Shown here: positions 1 through 5,309 of the stretch, in pieces
Position numbering within the stretch: the first letter of the stretch is position 1
How the letters are laid out: each line of letters starts with the position of its first letter
NCBI GenBank assembly: GCA_039024635.1
Contig: JBCCQA010000060.1
Location: forward strand, 1-6,460
Direction of reading: 5' to 3'
Length of the DNA: 6,460 bases
DNA from: Kuafuiihalomonas sp039024635
GTDB lineage: Bacteria; Myxococcota; Kuafuiibacteriia; Kuafuiibacteriales; Kuafuiibacteriaceae
The notes under the pieces: model-generated
Told to the model about the DNA's origin: nothing
Seen by the model: the letters and a program-made list of their open reading frames with translations, nothing else
Databases searched by the model: none
Position numbers and translations under genes: made by a program

Positions 1-207
1 CATCAGCAGCATCGACTTGAGCAGCCGCTCGGGCGGGACCGAGGCGCGACCTCGCTCCGCGTAGACCTCGTCGAAGACGGGGGACATCTCGCTCAGGATG
101 CCGTCGGCCAGCTTCTTGATGGATCGGATCGGATGGGCCGCTGGAACCAAGGACTCGGGATCCATGAGGCAAACCATCGAAGACTGGGCCGGAGCGGAGC
201 CGCGCAT
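1..207 (-). CDS. IS5-type transposase, N-terminal part, cut by the window edge
   Basis: Transposase that would move an insertion sequence by DDE chemistry; only the N-terminal helical/DNA-binding region is in the window. The minus strand encodes 69 codons from ATG at 207, beginning MRGSAPAQ and continuing with HPIRSIKKLAD (about residues 26-36), VFDEVYAERGRASVPPERLL (about 45-64), then KSMLLM at the edge. This order (MRG start, Q..M, VP..HPIR.I, GR.S.PPE.LL..MLL) is the N-terminal signature of IS5-superfamily transposases with a DUF772-like domain. I chose ATG 207 over the internal ATG at 165 because MRG is the usual start; an in-frame stop lies just upstream at 220-222. The catalytic residues are outside the window, so I cannot say whether the gene is intact. 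No clear Shine-Dalgarno site precedes it. Confidence 0.8.
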   Translation of the reverse strand, partial: MRGSAPAQSSMVCLMDPESLVPAAHPIRSIKKLADGILSEMSPVFDEVYAERGRASVPPERLLKSMLLM

Positions 208-267
208 AGACAGTTTCGATCACATCGAATCCGGCCTGTCGATCCCCCTCAGGAACGGCTCGGGATC

Positions 268-290
268 GCGTTTTTCAGCACGCCCCTAAG
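268..290. repeat. Possible terminal end of the IS5-type element
   Basis: About 60 bases upstream of the transposase start is GCGTTTTTCAGCACGCCCCT. It resembles, from memory, the TTTTTCAGCA-type sequence found near the ends of this IS5 subgroup. The other end of the element is outside the window, so neither the inverted repeat nor a target duplication can be confirmed. Confidence 0.25.
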
Positions 291-344
291 GACTCTTCGA
301 GAAGTCCAGGACGCTGAGAACGTGATGAATGGAGTCGGGGATCG

Positions 345-734
345 ATGAGCCCACTGGAGTTCTACCTTGGGCAGTACGAGGCAGAGCTCGAGCGCTCGAG
401 CCGTCTCTTTCTCGCAACGGGGATCTTGTTCGGCGCTTCTGCCTTCCTCATCGGAGTTCGGAGGGCGTTCTTTTCGACTTGGGTGATCGCTGAATCCGGT
501 GCTCCTGCGACCGCTTTGATCGTATGCCTCGGCGCCTCCTTTGCAGCTCTGCTGGTCTCGCTGGTCGAGCAGGCCCTAGCCCTTTGCTTCCGAACGTATG
601 AAATGCTCGCTCCGCCTTCGGCCTACAGGCGTGTCGAGGCCGAAGCTATCAGGTCGCCAGTGAGGCCGAACGGACGGATCCTGAAGAGCTGTGGCGTTGG
701 ACCCGCTCAGCGTCCCCCGCCTCCCAAGAACTGA
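345..734 (+). CDS. Small two-helix membrane protein, unrecognised
   Basis: Encodes 129 residues that I do not recognise. Residues 1-20 are polar with several acidic side chains (YEAELERSSR). Two hydrophobic stretches follow: about 21-38 (LFLATGILFGASAFLIGV) and about 55-82 (ending LVEQALALCF), joined by a short basic/aromatic segment (RRAFFSTW). This suggests a hairpin in the inner membrane with both termini on the same side. The last 30 residues are Arg/Pro-rich and less convincing; the true end could have been altered. GGAG at 331-334 and GGGG at 337-340 precede the ATG at 345. Third-position G/C bias is weaker than in the genes farther right, which fits foreign or decaying DNA next to an insertion sequence. 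It is the only plus-strand gene in the left half of the window. Confidence 0.5.
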   Translation: MSPLEFYLGQYEAELERSSRLFLATGILFGASAFLIGVRRAFFSTWVIAESGAPATALIVCLGASFAALLVSLVEQALALCFRTYEMLAPPSAYRRVEAEAIRSPVRPNGRILKSCGVGPAQRPPPPKN

Positions 735-1038
735 CTCGCAAGGACGGAAGTAGAGATCGCATCCCGAAGTAGTTGGTCATTGGATGCAACATGTTCGAAG
801 GAGCGGTTCGGACCCTCCTAGTCTGAACGAACACAGGCCCACAGGCGGGGTTAACAGCTGCGGAGGCCCATTCTCCTCCCAGGGGGTTCCTACAGGGGCT
901 GTCCACCTCCAGCGGCTGCCCCAGCGGCATCGGGCGTCCCTTCTTTGCTTCATAAGCGCGCATTCTTCCTCCGGGAGGTCTTCGGGATTCGTGGATCGAT
1001 ATCGGACGAGCGGAACATCTCTAGCCTATAGTCTACCT
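735..1038. other. Gap without a convincing gene; local RNA-like fold at 792-833
   Basis: No frame here has both coding-like composition and a recognisable product. A 104-codon minus-strand frame (963 to 649) has a good GGAGG site four bases before its ATG. However, its sequence looks random and it runs into the 3' end of the plus-strand membrane gene. At 792-833 the plus strand can fold: outer arms TGTTCG/CGAACA, inner arms AGGAG/CTCCT, extended by GG/CC past one bulged C. A second weaker pairing GGGGC/GCCCC lies near 896-925. No T-tract follows either, so they are not obvious terminators. Confidence 0.4.
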
Positions 1039-1235
1039 TCAGCGTTCGTCGGCGAAGGCGGCGAAGTCTTGGCGTTCCTCGAGAGGGGTCCAGGTCCATA
1101 CCAAGCAGTCTCGGGTCATGGCGCCGACGCGCCACATGGAGCCGCAGTCTTCGAAGCGGGTCTGGGCCATGAAGCTTTGGCCGTCGAGTTCGGGTGCCGT
1201 GTCCGACCCAACCCGTACGTCTGATCGCCGCTCAT
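1039..1235 (-). pseudogene. Small gene with an apparent frameshift, product unrecognised
   Basis: The ATG at 1235 has a strong ribosome binding site (GAGGAGG about eight bases upstream) and overlaps the stop of the preceding small gene as ATGA, so this is where translation should begin. In that frame the protein opens MSGDQTYG but then becomes low-quality sequence and stops at 1116. One frame away the reading is clearly coding, with mostly G or C in third positions: VGSDTAPELDGQSFMAQ, then FEDCGSMWRVGAMTRDC, then VWTWTPLEERQDFAAFADER, with a TGA at 1039-1041. Adding one base near the C-rich run at 1206-1214 joins the two into a 65-residue protein. It may be a true pseudogene, a sequencing error, or a -1 frameshift at GGG. 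If instead it starts at the internal ATG at 1170, a 43-residue protein remains. The family is unknown to me; the two Cys and four Trp residues are notable for the size. Confidence 0.5.
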
Positions 1236-1423
1236 CGTGCCGCCTCCTCGACGAATTGCGCGATCACCTTCATCAGGTGAGCGACGTCGGAGGCTTCGAG
1301 CTTTGGTGTGAAGCCACCGCGATCCAGCCACTCGGCGAGGTCGGTTGCGGCGTCCTTCGCCTCGGTCAGGTCATCATCGGCCAGCGCATCAAAGAGGCGC
1401 TGGAGAGTTGCGTTCGGGTCCAT
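1232..1423 (-). CDS. Small acidic helical protein (63 aa), unrecognised
   Basis: Encodes 63 residues, probably soluble and mostly helical. Residues 1-34 are Asp/Ala/Leu-rich (LFDALADDDLTEAKDAATDL, AEWL), followed by DRGGFTPK, where the chain probably turns, and a second helix (about 45-62, SDVAHLMKVIAQFVEEA). No catalytic motif, signal peptide or membrane segment is visible. GC-rich third positions and a compact, balanced composition support a real gene despite a weak ribosome binding site before the ATG at 1423. Its TGA at 1232-1234 overlaps the ATG of the next small gene, so the two are translationally coupled and probably act together. The pattern of an amphipathic acidic helix followed by WLDRGGFxPK feels like a conserved small-protein family, but I cannot name it. 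Confidence 0.65.
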   Translation of the reverse strand: MDPNATLQRLFDALADDDLTEAKDAATDLAEWLDRGGFTPKLEASDVAHLMKVIAQFVEEAAR

Positions 1424-1547
1424 TCGGGGTCGCCTTCGGTGAGGAGACGGGCCGAGTAGCGGGAGAGTAGCAACGGGGTAAGGTGTAATGTCCCATCCTG
1501 TCCGCTCGTGACCTGATTCAACCGGCCGTCCGGCTTCTCAGATCCCG

Positions 1548-1577
1548 TGATTCAAGCTCGAATTCGTGCCTGAATCA
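1548..1577. repeat. 30-bp imperfect palindrome behind the tRNA gene
   Basis: The arms are TGATTCA (1548-1554) and TGAATCA (1571-1577), with an inner GC/GC pairing and the perfect palindrome CGAATTCG at the centre; only one A/A mismatch and one G/T pair interrupt it. Another TGATTCA lies at 1514-1520. On the minus strand it begins six bases after the tRNA 3' end, so it could fold in the tRNA precursor and affect 3' maturation or termination. No T-tract follows it, which argues against a standard intrinsic terminator. A protein-binding site is the alternative. Confidence 0.5.
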
Positions 1578-1582
1578 GCCGA

Positions 1583-1665
1583 TGCCCGGGAGAGGACTTG
1601 AACCTCCACTATGTTGCCATAAGCGGATTTTGAATCCGCCGCGTCTACCATTCCGCCACCCGGGC
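1583..1665 (-). tRNA. tRNA-Leu, anticodon CAA
   Basis: The minus strand folds into a complete class II tRNA. The acceptor arms are GCCCGGG (1665-1659) and CCCGGGC (1590-1584), followed by discriminator A at 1583, as expected for leucine. The D arm contains GGCGGAATGGTAGACGC. The anticodon stem GCGGA/TCCGC encloses the loop TTCAAAA, so the anticodon is CAA, reading UUG codons. A long variable arm (TTATGGCAACATAGT) and a T loop with TTCAAGT complete it. The 3' CCA is not encoded; the bases after A73 are TCG, so CCA must be added enzymatically. All stems pair, and the gene appears functional. Confidence 0.96.
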
Positions 1666-1948
1666 TTGGTTTGAGGGAGCGCGGTTGTAGACGATGAGAT
1701 GAGGAGGAGCAAGGGGAAGCTTCGCTGGGCTCAGCCTTTGTGGGCAGCGTCGTGTCCCTGCCACTGGTGGGCGGAGGCCTGCAGGACTGGGCAATCATCC
1801 CATTTGCGTTGGCGGCGCCTTCGACGGTCCTCGGGCTCCATGGCCAGATTCTACACCTGTGGCGAGGCGCTCCTCTTGAACGTACGCCTCATCCATGGGC
1901 CAAGGGGCTGCCCTTGCTCTCACCTGGCGCAAGGGCCTGCTGCGTGGC
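1666..1948. other. Gap between tRNA-Leu and the NTF2-like gene
   Basis: No convincing gene. The only candidate is a 36-codon minus-strand frame (1841 to 1731) starting MEPEDRRRRRQRKWDDCPVL. It has a TAGAAT hexamer ending seven bases before its ATG, which would fit a leaderless message, but no ribosome binding site and no recognised -35. The promoter of the tRNA gene should lie at about 1670-1710 on the minus strand; I see no clear consensus hexamers there. Longer frames on either strand give random-looking products. Confidence 0.35.
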
Positions 1949-1989
1949 GGAAGCAAGGCGACCCTTTGGTTTGGAACCGCGGGGTCGCC
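1949..1989 (-). terminator. Probable intrinsic terminator of the NTF2-like gene
   Basis: Eleven bases after the TGA of the NTF2-like gene, the minus strand carries GGCGACCC (1989-1982) and its exact complement GGGTCGCC (1964-1957). Inside these, GGTT and AACC pair around a three-base loop. The sequence after the stem is TTGCTTCC, a weak T-tract. The position and the perfect 8-bp GC-rich stem support a terminator; the short T-run makes it less than ideal. Confidence 0.6.
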
Positions 1990-2000
1990 GAAGCTCTGCA

Positions 2001-2441
2001 TCACTTGGCCTTAGGAGAGAACAGTGTGGCGTCCTGGATGAGCTTCCAGCCCGAGGGCGTGCGGACCAGGGTCATGTGCCCTTCGAATCGGGCTTTGGCG
2101 CCGTCGAGCCGGACCGTTGCCTCGGCCAGGCCGTCCCGTTGCTTCATCGACAGCACCTTGAGGCGTCGGGCGTCCCCGCCGATCTTCTTCGCTTCCAGAA
2201 GCTGGGCGTAGGTCCCCCGGTCCAGGACGGTCAGCTCGTTGCTTCCCGCCATTCGGAACACGACCCTGAACTCGGGGTGGAGGACGGGCTCCAGGGCCGC
2301 AGGGTCCTGGTCATCTCCGGCCTGCACGAAGGCCGCGATCGCCGCCTTGACGGCAGCGCCGTCGCTCTTTGCCGCGTCCGCAGTCGAGGAAAGACCGCTC
2401 GCGAGGGCCAGGGTGGTCGTCATCATGATCAGCTTCTTCAT
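2001..2441 (-). CDS. Exported NTF2-like / putative lumazine-binding-type protein
   Basis: Encodes 146 residues. A Sec signal peptide is clear: MKK, a hydrophobic stretch (LIMMTTTLALASGL), and a likely cut after ADA at residue 23, so the mature protein is periplasmic or secreted. Residues about 28-140 have the cone-shaped NTF2-like pattern: a first helix with AAIAAFVQAGDDQD, then LEPVLHPEFRVVFRM, DRGTYAQLLEAKK, a strand RLKVLSM, EATVRLDGAKARFEGHMTLV and finally GWKLIQDATLF. The FEGHMTLV...GWKLI ending matches the putative lumazine-binding (PF12893) branch; many such proteins have no known ligand, so I assign no reaction. Start ATG 2441 has AAGGA 7 bases upstream and is confirmed by the signal peptide, although the frame is open farther up. 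It follows marR in the same direction, but a terminator and an operator copy lie between them, making it a separate, probably MarR-controlled unit. Confidence 0.88.
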   Translation of the reverse strand: MKKLIMMTTTLALASGLSSTADAAKSDGAAVKAAIAAFVQAGDDQDPAALEPVLHPEFRVVFRMAGSNELTVLDRGTYAQLLEAKKIGGDARRLKVLSMKQRDGLAEATVRLDGAKARFEGHMTLVRTPSGWKLIQDATLFSPKAK

Positions 2442-2454
2442 CTTCGTTTCCTTG

Positions 2455-2474
2455 ATAGTTGCTAAGGCAACTAT
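2455..2474. promoter_or_regulatory. MarR operator copy in front of the NTF2-like gene
   Basis: ATAGTTGCTAAGGCAACTAT: perfect 8-bp arms ATAGTTGC/GCAACTAT around TAAG, lying 14 bases upstream of the NTF2-like start. The core 18 bases align without gaps with the palindrome at the start of marR, including the shared TAGTTGC half. This is the size and symmetry expected for a winged-helix MarR dimer. I cannot place a confident -10 box because the palindrome occupies the space where it should be, consistent with repression by blocking RNA polymerase. Confidence 0.75.
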
Positions 2475-2480
2475 TTGGCC

Positions 2481-2516
2481 CAAAAGAGCACCCGATCGAG
2501 GACCATCCTCGATGGG
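2481..2516 (-). terminator. Intrinsic terminator of the marR gene
   Basis: On the minus strand, 18 bases after the marR stop, ATCGAGGA (2513-2506) pairs perfectly with TCCTCGAT (2502-2495) around a three-base loop. CCC/GGG extends the stem past one bulged C. TGCTCTTTT follows directly. This separates marR from the NTF2-like gene. Confidence 0.75.
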
Positions 2517-2533
2517 CGTCCGCTCGGCGGGCT

Positions 2534-2971
2534 TCAGCCGATGCGGATGAGGTTGTCCTTGAGGCGGTCCAGCACCCTGTGGGCGGCCTCCAAGTCTCTG
2601 GCCGCGATGCCTTTCAGAACGTCCTTGCGCACCTGTGGGATGCGCTCGGCGATCGCGTCGTGGATTCGAGTACCCTTGGCCGTAAGCTGCACGGTATGTC
2701 GTCGTCCATCCTCGGGGTCTTTGTGCCTTCGGACCAGGCCCTGTTGCTCGAGACCGGTCAGCATCCTCGTGATGTTGGGTCTGTCGTCGAGCGCGGCGTC
2801 GGTGAGCTCGACCTGACTGATGGGGCCCCGACGGCGAAGGCGATTCAGCGCGAACCACTGCTCGGGCGTCAGTTCAGCTGCGATGGCTTGGGTGACACCG
2901 GCCAGATGGCGCCGGAGCAGCCGCGCGGTGCGATGGACCTTGAAGGCCAGAGCTCCTTCGACGTCGACCAT
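2534..2971 (-). CDS. MarR-family transcriptional repressor
   Basis: Encodes 145 residues, the usual MarR length. It is a dimeric winged-helix DNA-binding protein that normally releases DNA on binding a small ligand. Visible parts: N-terminal dimerisation helix (about 5-32), TPEQWFALNRLRRRGPISQV (35-54) leading into the helix-turn-helix (about 53-79: ELTDAALDDRPNITRMLTGL, then EQQGLV), the wing with the classic DPEDGRRHTVQLTAKG (85-100), and C-terminal dimerisation helices (104-143). There are no cysteines, so it is not an OhrR-type thiol sensor; a small-molecule effector is more likely. The ATG at 2971 directly abuts a palindrome resembling a MarR operator, so autoregulation is expected. A TTGACA box 36-41 bases upstream would put transcription start at or very near the ATG, suggesting a leaderless or nearly leaderless message. 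The next gene downstream has a matching operator and is the obvious regulated partner. Confidence 0.93.
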   Translation of the reverse strand: MVDVEGALAFKVHRTARLLRRHLAGVTQAIAAELTPEQWFALNRLRRRGPISQVELTDAALDDRPNITRMLTGLEQQGLVRRHKDPEDGRRHTVQLTAKGTRIHDAIAERIPQVRKDVLKGIAARDLEAAHRVLDRLKDNLIRIG

Positions 2972-2991
2972 TTGTTACCTAGGCAACTAAT
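2970..2991. promoter_or_regulatory. MarR operator copy at the marR start (autoregulation)
   Basis: A 22-bp imperfect palindrome centred on CCTAGG; read on the minus strand its core is TAGTTGCCTAGGTAACAA. Nine of eleven base pairs are symmetric. The core aligns position by position with the operator copy before the NTF2-like gene. It overlaps the start codon and the probable -10 region, so a bound dimer would block marR transcription. Confidence 0.72.
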
Positions 2992-3012
2992 AAACGACCC
3001 AAGGTATGTCAA
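2984..3012 (-). promoter_or_regulatory. Probable marR promoter
   Basis: A consensus -35 box TTGACA lies at 3012-3007 on the minus strand. At 17 bases spacing the -10 position is TAGTTG (2989-2984), a poor match that is also the first half of the operator. The perfect -35 and operator overlap support the call; the -10 is uncertain. Confidence 0.5.
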
Positions 3013-3041
3013 GAGGACGGTGGCCTCGGGCCCGGCTTGGC

Positions 3042-4508
3042 TCAATCGTTGGTCAGGGCCGGGCGGGGAGCGATCTCGTCGACGAGCAGGATCAGCGAGG
3101 GGTCTCGGTCCTGGTCCCAGCGGAGCTCGATGCTCAGCCAGGCCTCCGAGGCAACCTCCGGAAGGGCGGCTTCAAACTCGACCCAGCCCGAGTCGCAGAT
3201 TCCTTGGACCGGGGTCGAACCAGTCCGCAGATTTTGGCTCTGCCGAGCGGCGAAGGGCCGGGTCTCGCCCCAGGGGAGGGCAATGGCCGAAACGTCTACG
3301 CCCGCGCCGCACCGGGAACTCAGAAGCCGGAGTCGATAGTCGATGGCGCGAAGAGGACTGCCCGGGCCCAGCCGAGTCAGGAGGCCGGAATCGTCTGCGT
3401 CGCCGATCTCGAAGGCCAGGCACGCCGATCCGATGCAGCGATCGGCGTCGGACCAGCGGGTATGCGGTCCCCAAGCCTCCCAGTCCTGGGACCGTCGATT
3501 CTCGAAGTCGACCCGTACTGAGGAGCGCGGGTCCCTGAGCACCGGAATCACCAAGGCCTCGACCGACCCTCTGTTCCCGGACAGGTCAATGGGTGGAAGG
3601 GCGGTCCGCACCTCTATCTGACCCGGAGGCCAGGGTGTGCTGGTCGAAAAGGCGTAGCCGAGGAACTGCGCGTTCGGGACGTCCAAGAGGTACGGGTTCG
3701 ACTGGACGTCGAGGAAGGCCAGTCCGTCCCGTGTGTCGACCTCGATGGGCGTCCCTTCGTCCAAAATGGGTTCCGAGAAGCGAAGCGTGGCTCCGGCGAA
3801 GGGAAGGAGGACCGAGGGCACCGTCTCGATTCGAGCGTTCGGCCTGATGTCGTCGACTCGCACGTCGAGTGCTGCGTCTGCTTCTATGGTGGCCGGACGC
3901 CGTTCGTAGGTCTCAATCCCGGTGATCCGTCCGTTTCCGGACCACCGGCGAACGCCGTCCTCGTCCACCACCGTGCGCAGCGCTAGACCGGTGACGAGGA
4001 AGCGGCTGTCTTGGACCGACGCGACGGCCGAGATGCAGGTCGCGCAGACCTGGGACGCGAACAGGATCTCACGAACGCCGTCGTCTTCCTGGGCGAAGTA
4101 CGGTCCGCTCGGCGGGCCGAAGGGCGGATGAACCAAGAGTCCTCCCAAATCGCCTCCGGGGAGCATGGGCCGGACATCTACGCGGATGGAGTGGTCGGCG
4201 AAGGGGAGGACGTCTCGGATCTCGTCCGGAAGCACGCTCGGGTCACCAAGGCGGCGGTAGTCGACGAAGGTGAGCTGAAGCGAGATGGGCTCGTCGATGC
4301 TGGGCAGCGTGGGCTTGGGTGCGCCCGAGTCGGCGGCGCCTAGCTCTGGTGGACCCACGTCTTCAGGCGAAAGCCCTCCGACGTCGGGGACGGCGGCATC
4401 CGAGTCACCGCGGCCCGTGCCCAAACCCGCTGGGCTTTCCTGGCAGCCGAGGCCCAGGAGCCCCAGCAAGCAAAGTCCGAAGAACCTGATGGCGAGCCCG
4501 GTCTGCAC
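3042..4508 (-). CDS. Large cell-envelope lipoprotein with Ig-like and jelly-roll-like parts
   Basis: With GTG at 4508 as start it encodes 488 residues. Residues 5-21 are a hydrophobic signal (LAIRFFGLCLLGLLGLG) ending at Cys22, the probable lipid-modified cysteine; the box LGLGC is somewhat atypical (Gly at -3). Residues about 24-72 form a flexible Asp/Gly/Pro/Val linker, common in myxobacterial surface lipoproteins. About 75-215 is unrecognised and contains a CATC pair at 155-158. About 225-325 resembles a bacterial Ig-like domain (ATLRFSEPILDEGTP, later PIDLSGNRG), as in Big_5/SwmB types. About 330-482 resembles a carbohydrate-binding jelly roll (VDFEN, CLAFEIGDADDSGLLTRLG, WVEFEAALPEV, LLVDEI) with Cys358, 363, 400 and 438 that could form disulfides. 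No catalytic motif is seen; a surface binding or structural role is inferred. GTG 4508 is preferred over ATG 4604 because AGGTGGAGG precedes it and it places the signal at the N-terminus. It follows the acetyltransferase gene by 124 bases. Confidence 0.82.
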   Translation of the reverse strand: MQTGLAIRFFGLCLLGLLGLGCQESPAGLGTGRGDSDAAVPDVGGLSPEDVGPPELGAADSGAPKPTLPSIDEPISLQLTFVDYRRLGDPSVLPDEIRDVLPFADHSIRVDVRPMLPGGDLGGLLVHPPFGPPSGPYFAQEDDGVREILFASQVCATCISAVASVQDSRFLVTGLALRTVVDEDGVRRWSGNGRITGIETYERRPATIEADAALDVRVDDIRPNARIETVPSVLLPFAGATLRFSEPILDEGTPIEVDTRDGLAFLDVQSNPYLLDVPNAQFLGYAFSTSTPWPPGQIEVRTALPPIDLSGNRGSVEALVIPVLRDPRSSVRVDFENRRSQDWEAWGPHTRWSDADRCIGSACLAFEIGDADDSGLLTRLGPGSPLRAIDYRLRLLSSRCGAGVDVSAIALPWGETRPFAARQSQNLRTGSTPVQGICDSGWVEFEAALPEVASEAWLSIELRWDQDRDPSLILLVDEIAPRPALTND

Positions 4509-4632
4509 GCCCCTCCACCTGACCCGAGTGCGTCCGAGAGGGAAGCATCGAATGTCCAAGCCCTCGCTCCGGCATCGAGCAAAGGCTGCGCCCTCGGAGC
4601 TCATCCAGGGCAGGCTCTCGTCTCGTCCGTGT

Positions 4633-5139
4633 TCACAAGGGTCGTTCCCGTAGCCGCTTCTGCCACCAGCGTACGTCATGCCAGCGGCCGAACTTGAAGC
4701 CGACCCGTTCGAAGGTCCCGATGGGCGAGAAGCCCATCGCGCCGTGAAAGGCCTCGCTGGCGGGATTGGGGAGGGTCGTACCCGCGAAGGCGTTGCAGAA
4801 GCCAAGGCGGCTCAGCTGATGCAGAAGCTGGCCATAGAGCGAGCTTCCAAGTCCCCTCCTCGTCACGTCGGAATGAAGATAGATGGAGGTCTCGACCGAA
4901 TGGCGATACGCGGCTCGAGACCGATGAGCGCCGCCATAGGCGTAGCCCACGACTTGGCCCTCCGACTCGGCCACCAACCACAAATGGGCCTTCCGAATGC
5001 GGGCGGCCATCTCGGCCATGGAGGGCGGCTCGGTCTCGAAGGAGACCGAAGCCTCCTCGACGAAGGGTCGGTATATCTCGATGAGGACGCCCGCGTCCTC
5101 GTCTATGGCCTCTCGGATTTGAAGCTCCCGGTCGTCCAT
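4633..5139 (-). CDS. GNAT N-acetyltransferase, phosphinothricin/methionine-sulfone type
   Basis: Encodes 168 residues, close to the family's usual 165-180. It transfers acetyl from acetyl-CoA to the amino group of a small amino-acid-like substrate in the cytoplasm. The sequence follows the PAT/MnaT (YncA) pattern from end to end: IREAIDEDAGVLIEIYRPFV (8-27), SVSFETEPPS (31-40), WLVAESEGQVVGYAYG (54-69), HRSRAAYRHSVETSIYL (72-88), the acetyl-CoA loop RRGLGS (94-99), LPNPASEAFHGAMGF (123-137) and VGFKFGRWHDVRWWQKRL (146-163). In the family the YR.SVE.SIY segment and the WHDV..WQ end shape the substrate pocket, and both are kept here. Characterised relatives acetylate phosphinothricin or methionine sulfone/sulfoximine; the natural substrate here cannot be read from sequence. 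The ribosome binding site before ATG 5139 is weak. It is divergent from the sigma factor gene, with 170 bases between them. Confidence 0.9.
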   Translation of the reverse strand: MDDRELQIREAIDEDAGVLIEIYRPFVEEASVSFETEPPSMAEMAARIRKAHLWLVAESEGQVVGYAYGGAHRSRAAYRHSVETSIYLHSDVTRRGLGSSLYGQLLHQLSRLGFCNAFAGTTLPNPASEAFHGAMGFSPIGTFERVGFKFGRWHDVRWWQKRLRERPL

Positions 5140-5309
5140 CGGCTTGCAGCCTAGTGTTCTGAGTCGTCAAAGCCTCGCAAAATCCCGTCCGCCTTCCCCT
5201 CGCCCGAGGAGCGCCTCGATCAGGACGGGGCATACCCATGGGCTGCTTCCTGCTTGGGCCGAGTGACAGCTTCTCCGGCCTTCGGGGTTGAAGGAGAAGA
5301 GGCGGCGCG

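Noticed and set aside
649..963. 104-codon minus-strand frame with a strong GGAGG site
   Set aside because: The product looks random, it overlaps the plus-strand membrane gene tail to tail by 86 bases, and its codon bias is inconsistent; the GGAGG may be chance.
2442..2858. Upstream extension of the NTF2-like reading frame to 285 residues
   Set aside because: The extension is Arg/Pro/Gly-rich shadow of marR in another frame; the signal peptide and ribosome binding site at 2441 mark the real start.
3018..3040. GC-rich self-complementary stretch after the lipoprotein stop as a terminator
   Set aside because: The dyad around CGGGCCCG leaves no usable loop and no T-tract follows on the minus strand.
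2459..3538. Long plus-strand frame (359 codons) opposite marR and the lipoprotein end
   Set aside because: It is the antisense shadow of well-supported minus-strand genes and becomes Arg/Ser/Pro-rich low-quality sequence.
4509..4805. Upstream extension of the lipoprotein frame to 587 residues
   Set aside because: It runs through the acetyltransferase gene in another frame, and it would place the signal sequence about 100 residues inside the protein.
5238..5291. 17-codon plus-strand frame just before the sigma factor gene, as a leader peptide
   Set aside because: No ribosome binding site, no stacked regulatory codons and no attenuator-like alternative hairpins.
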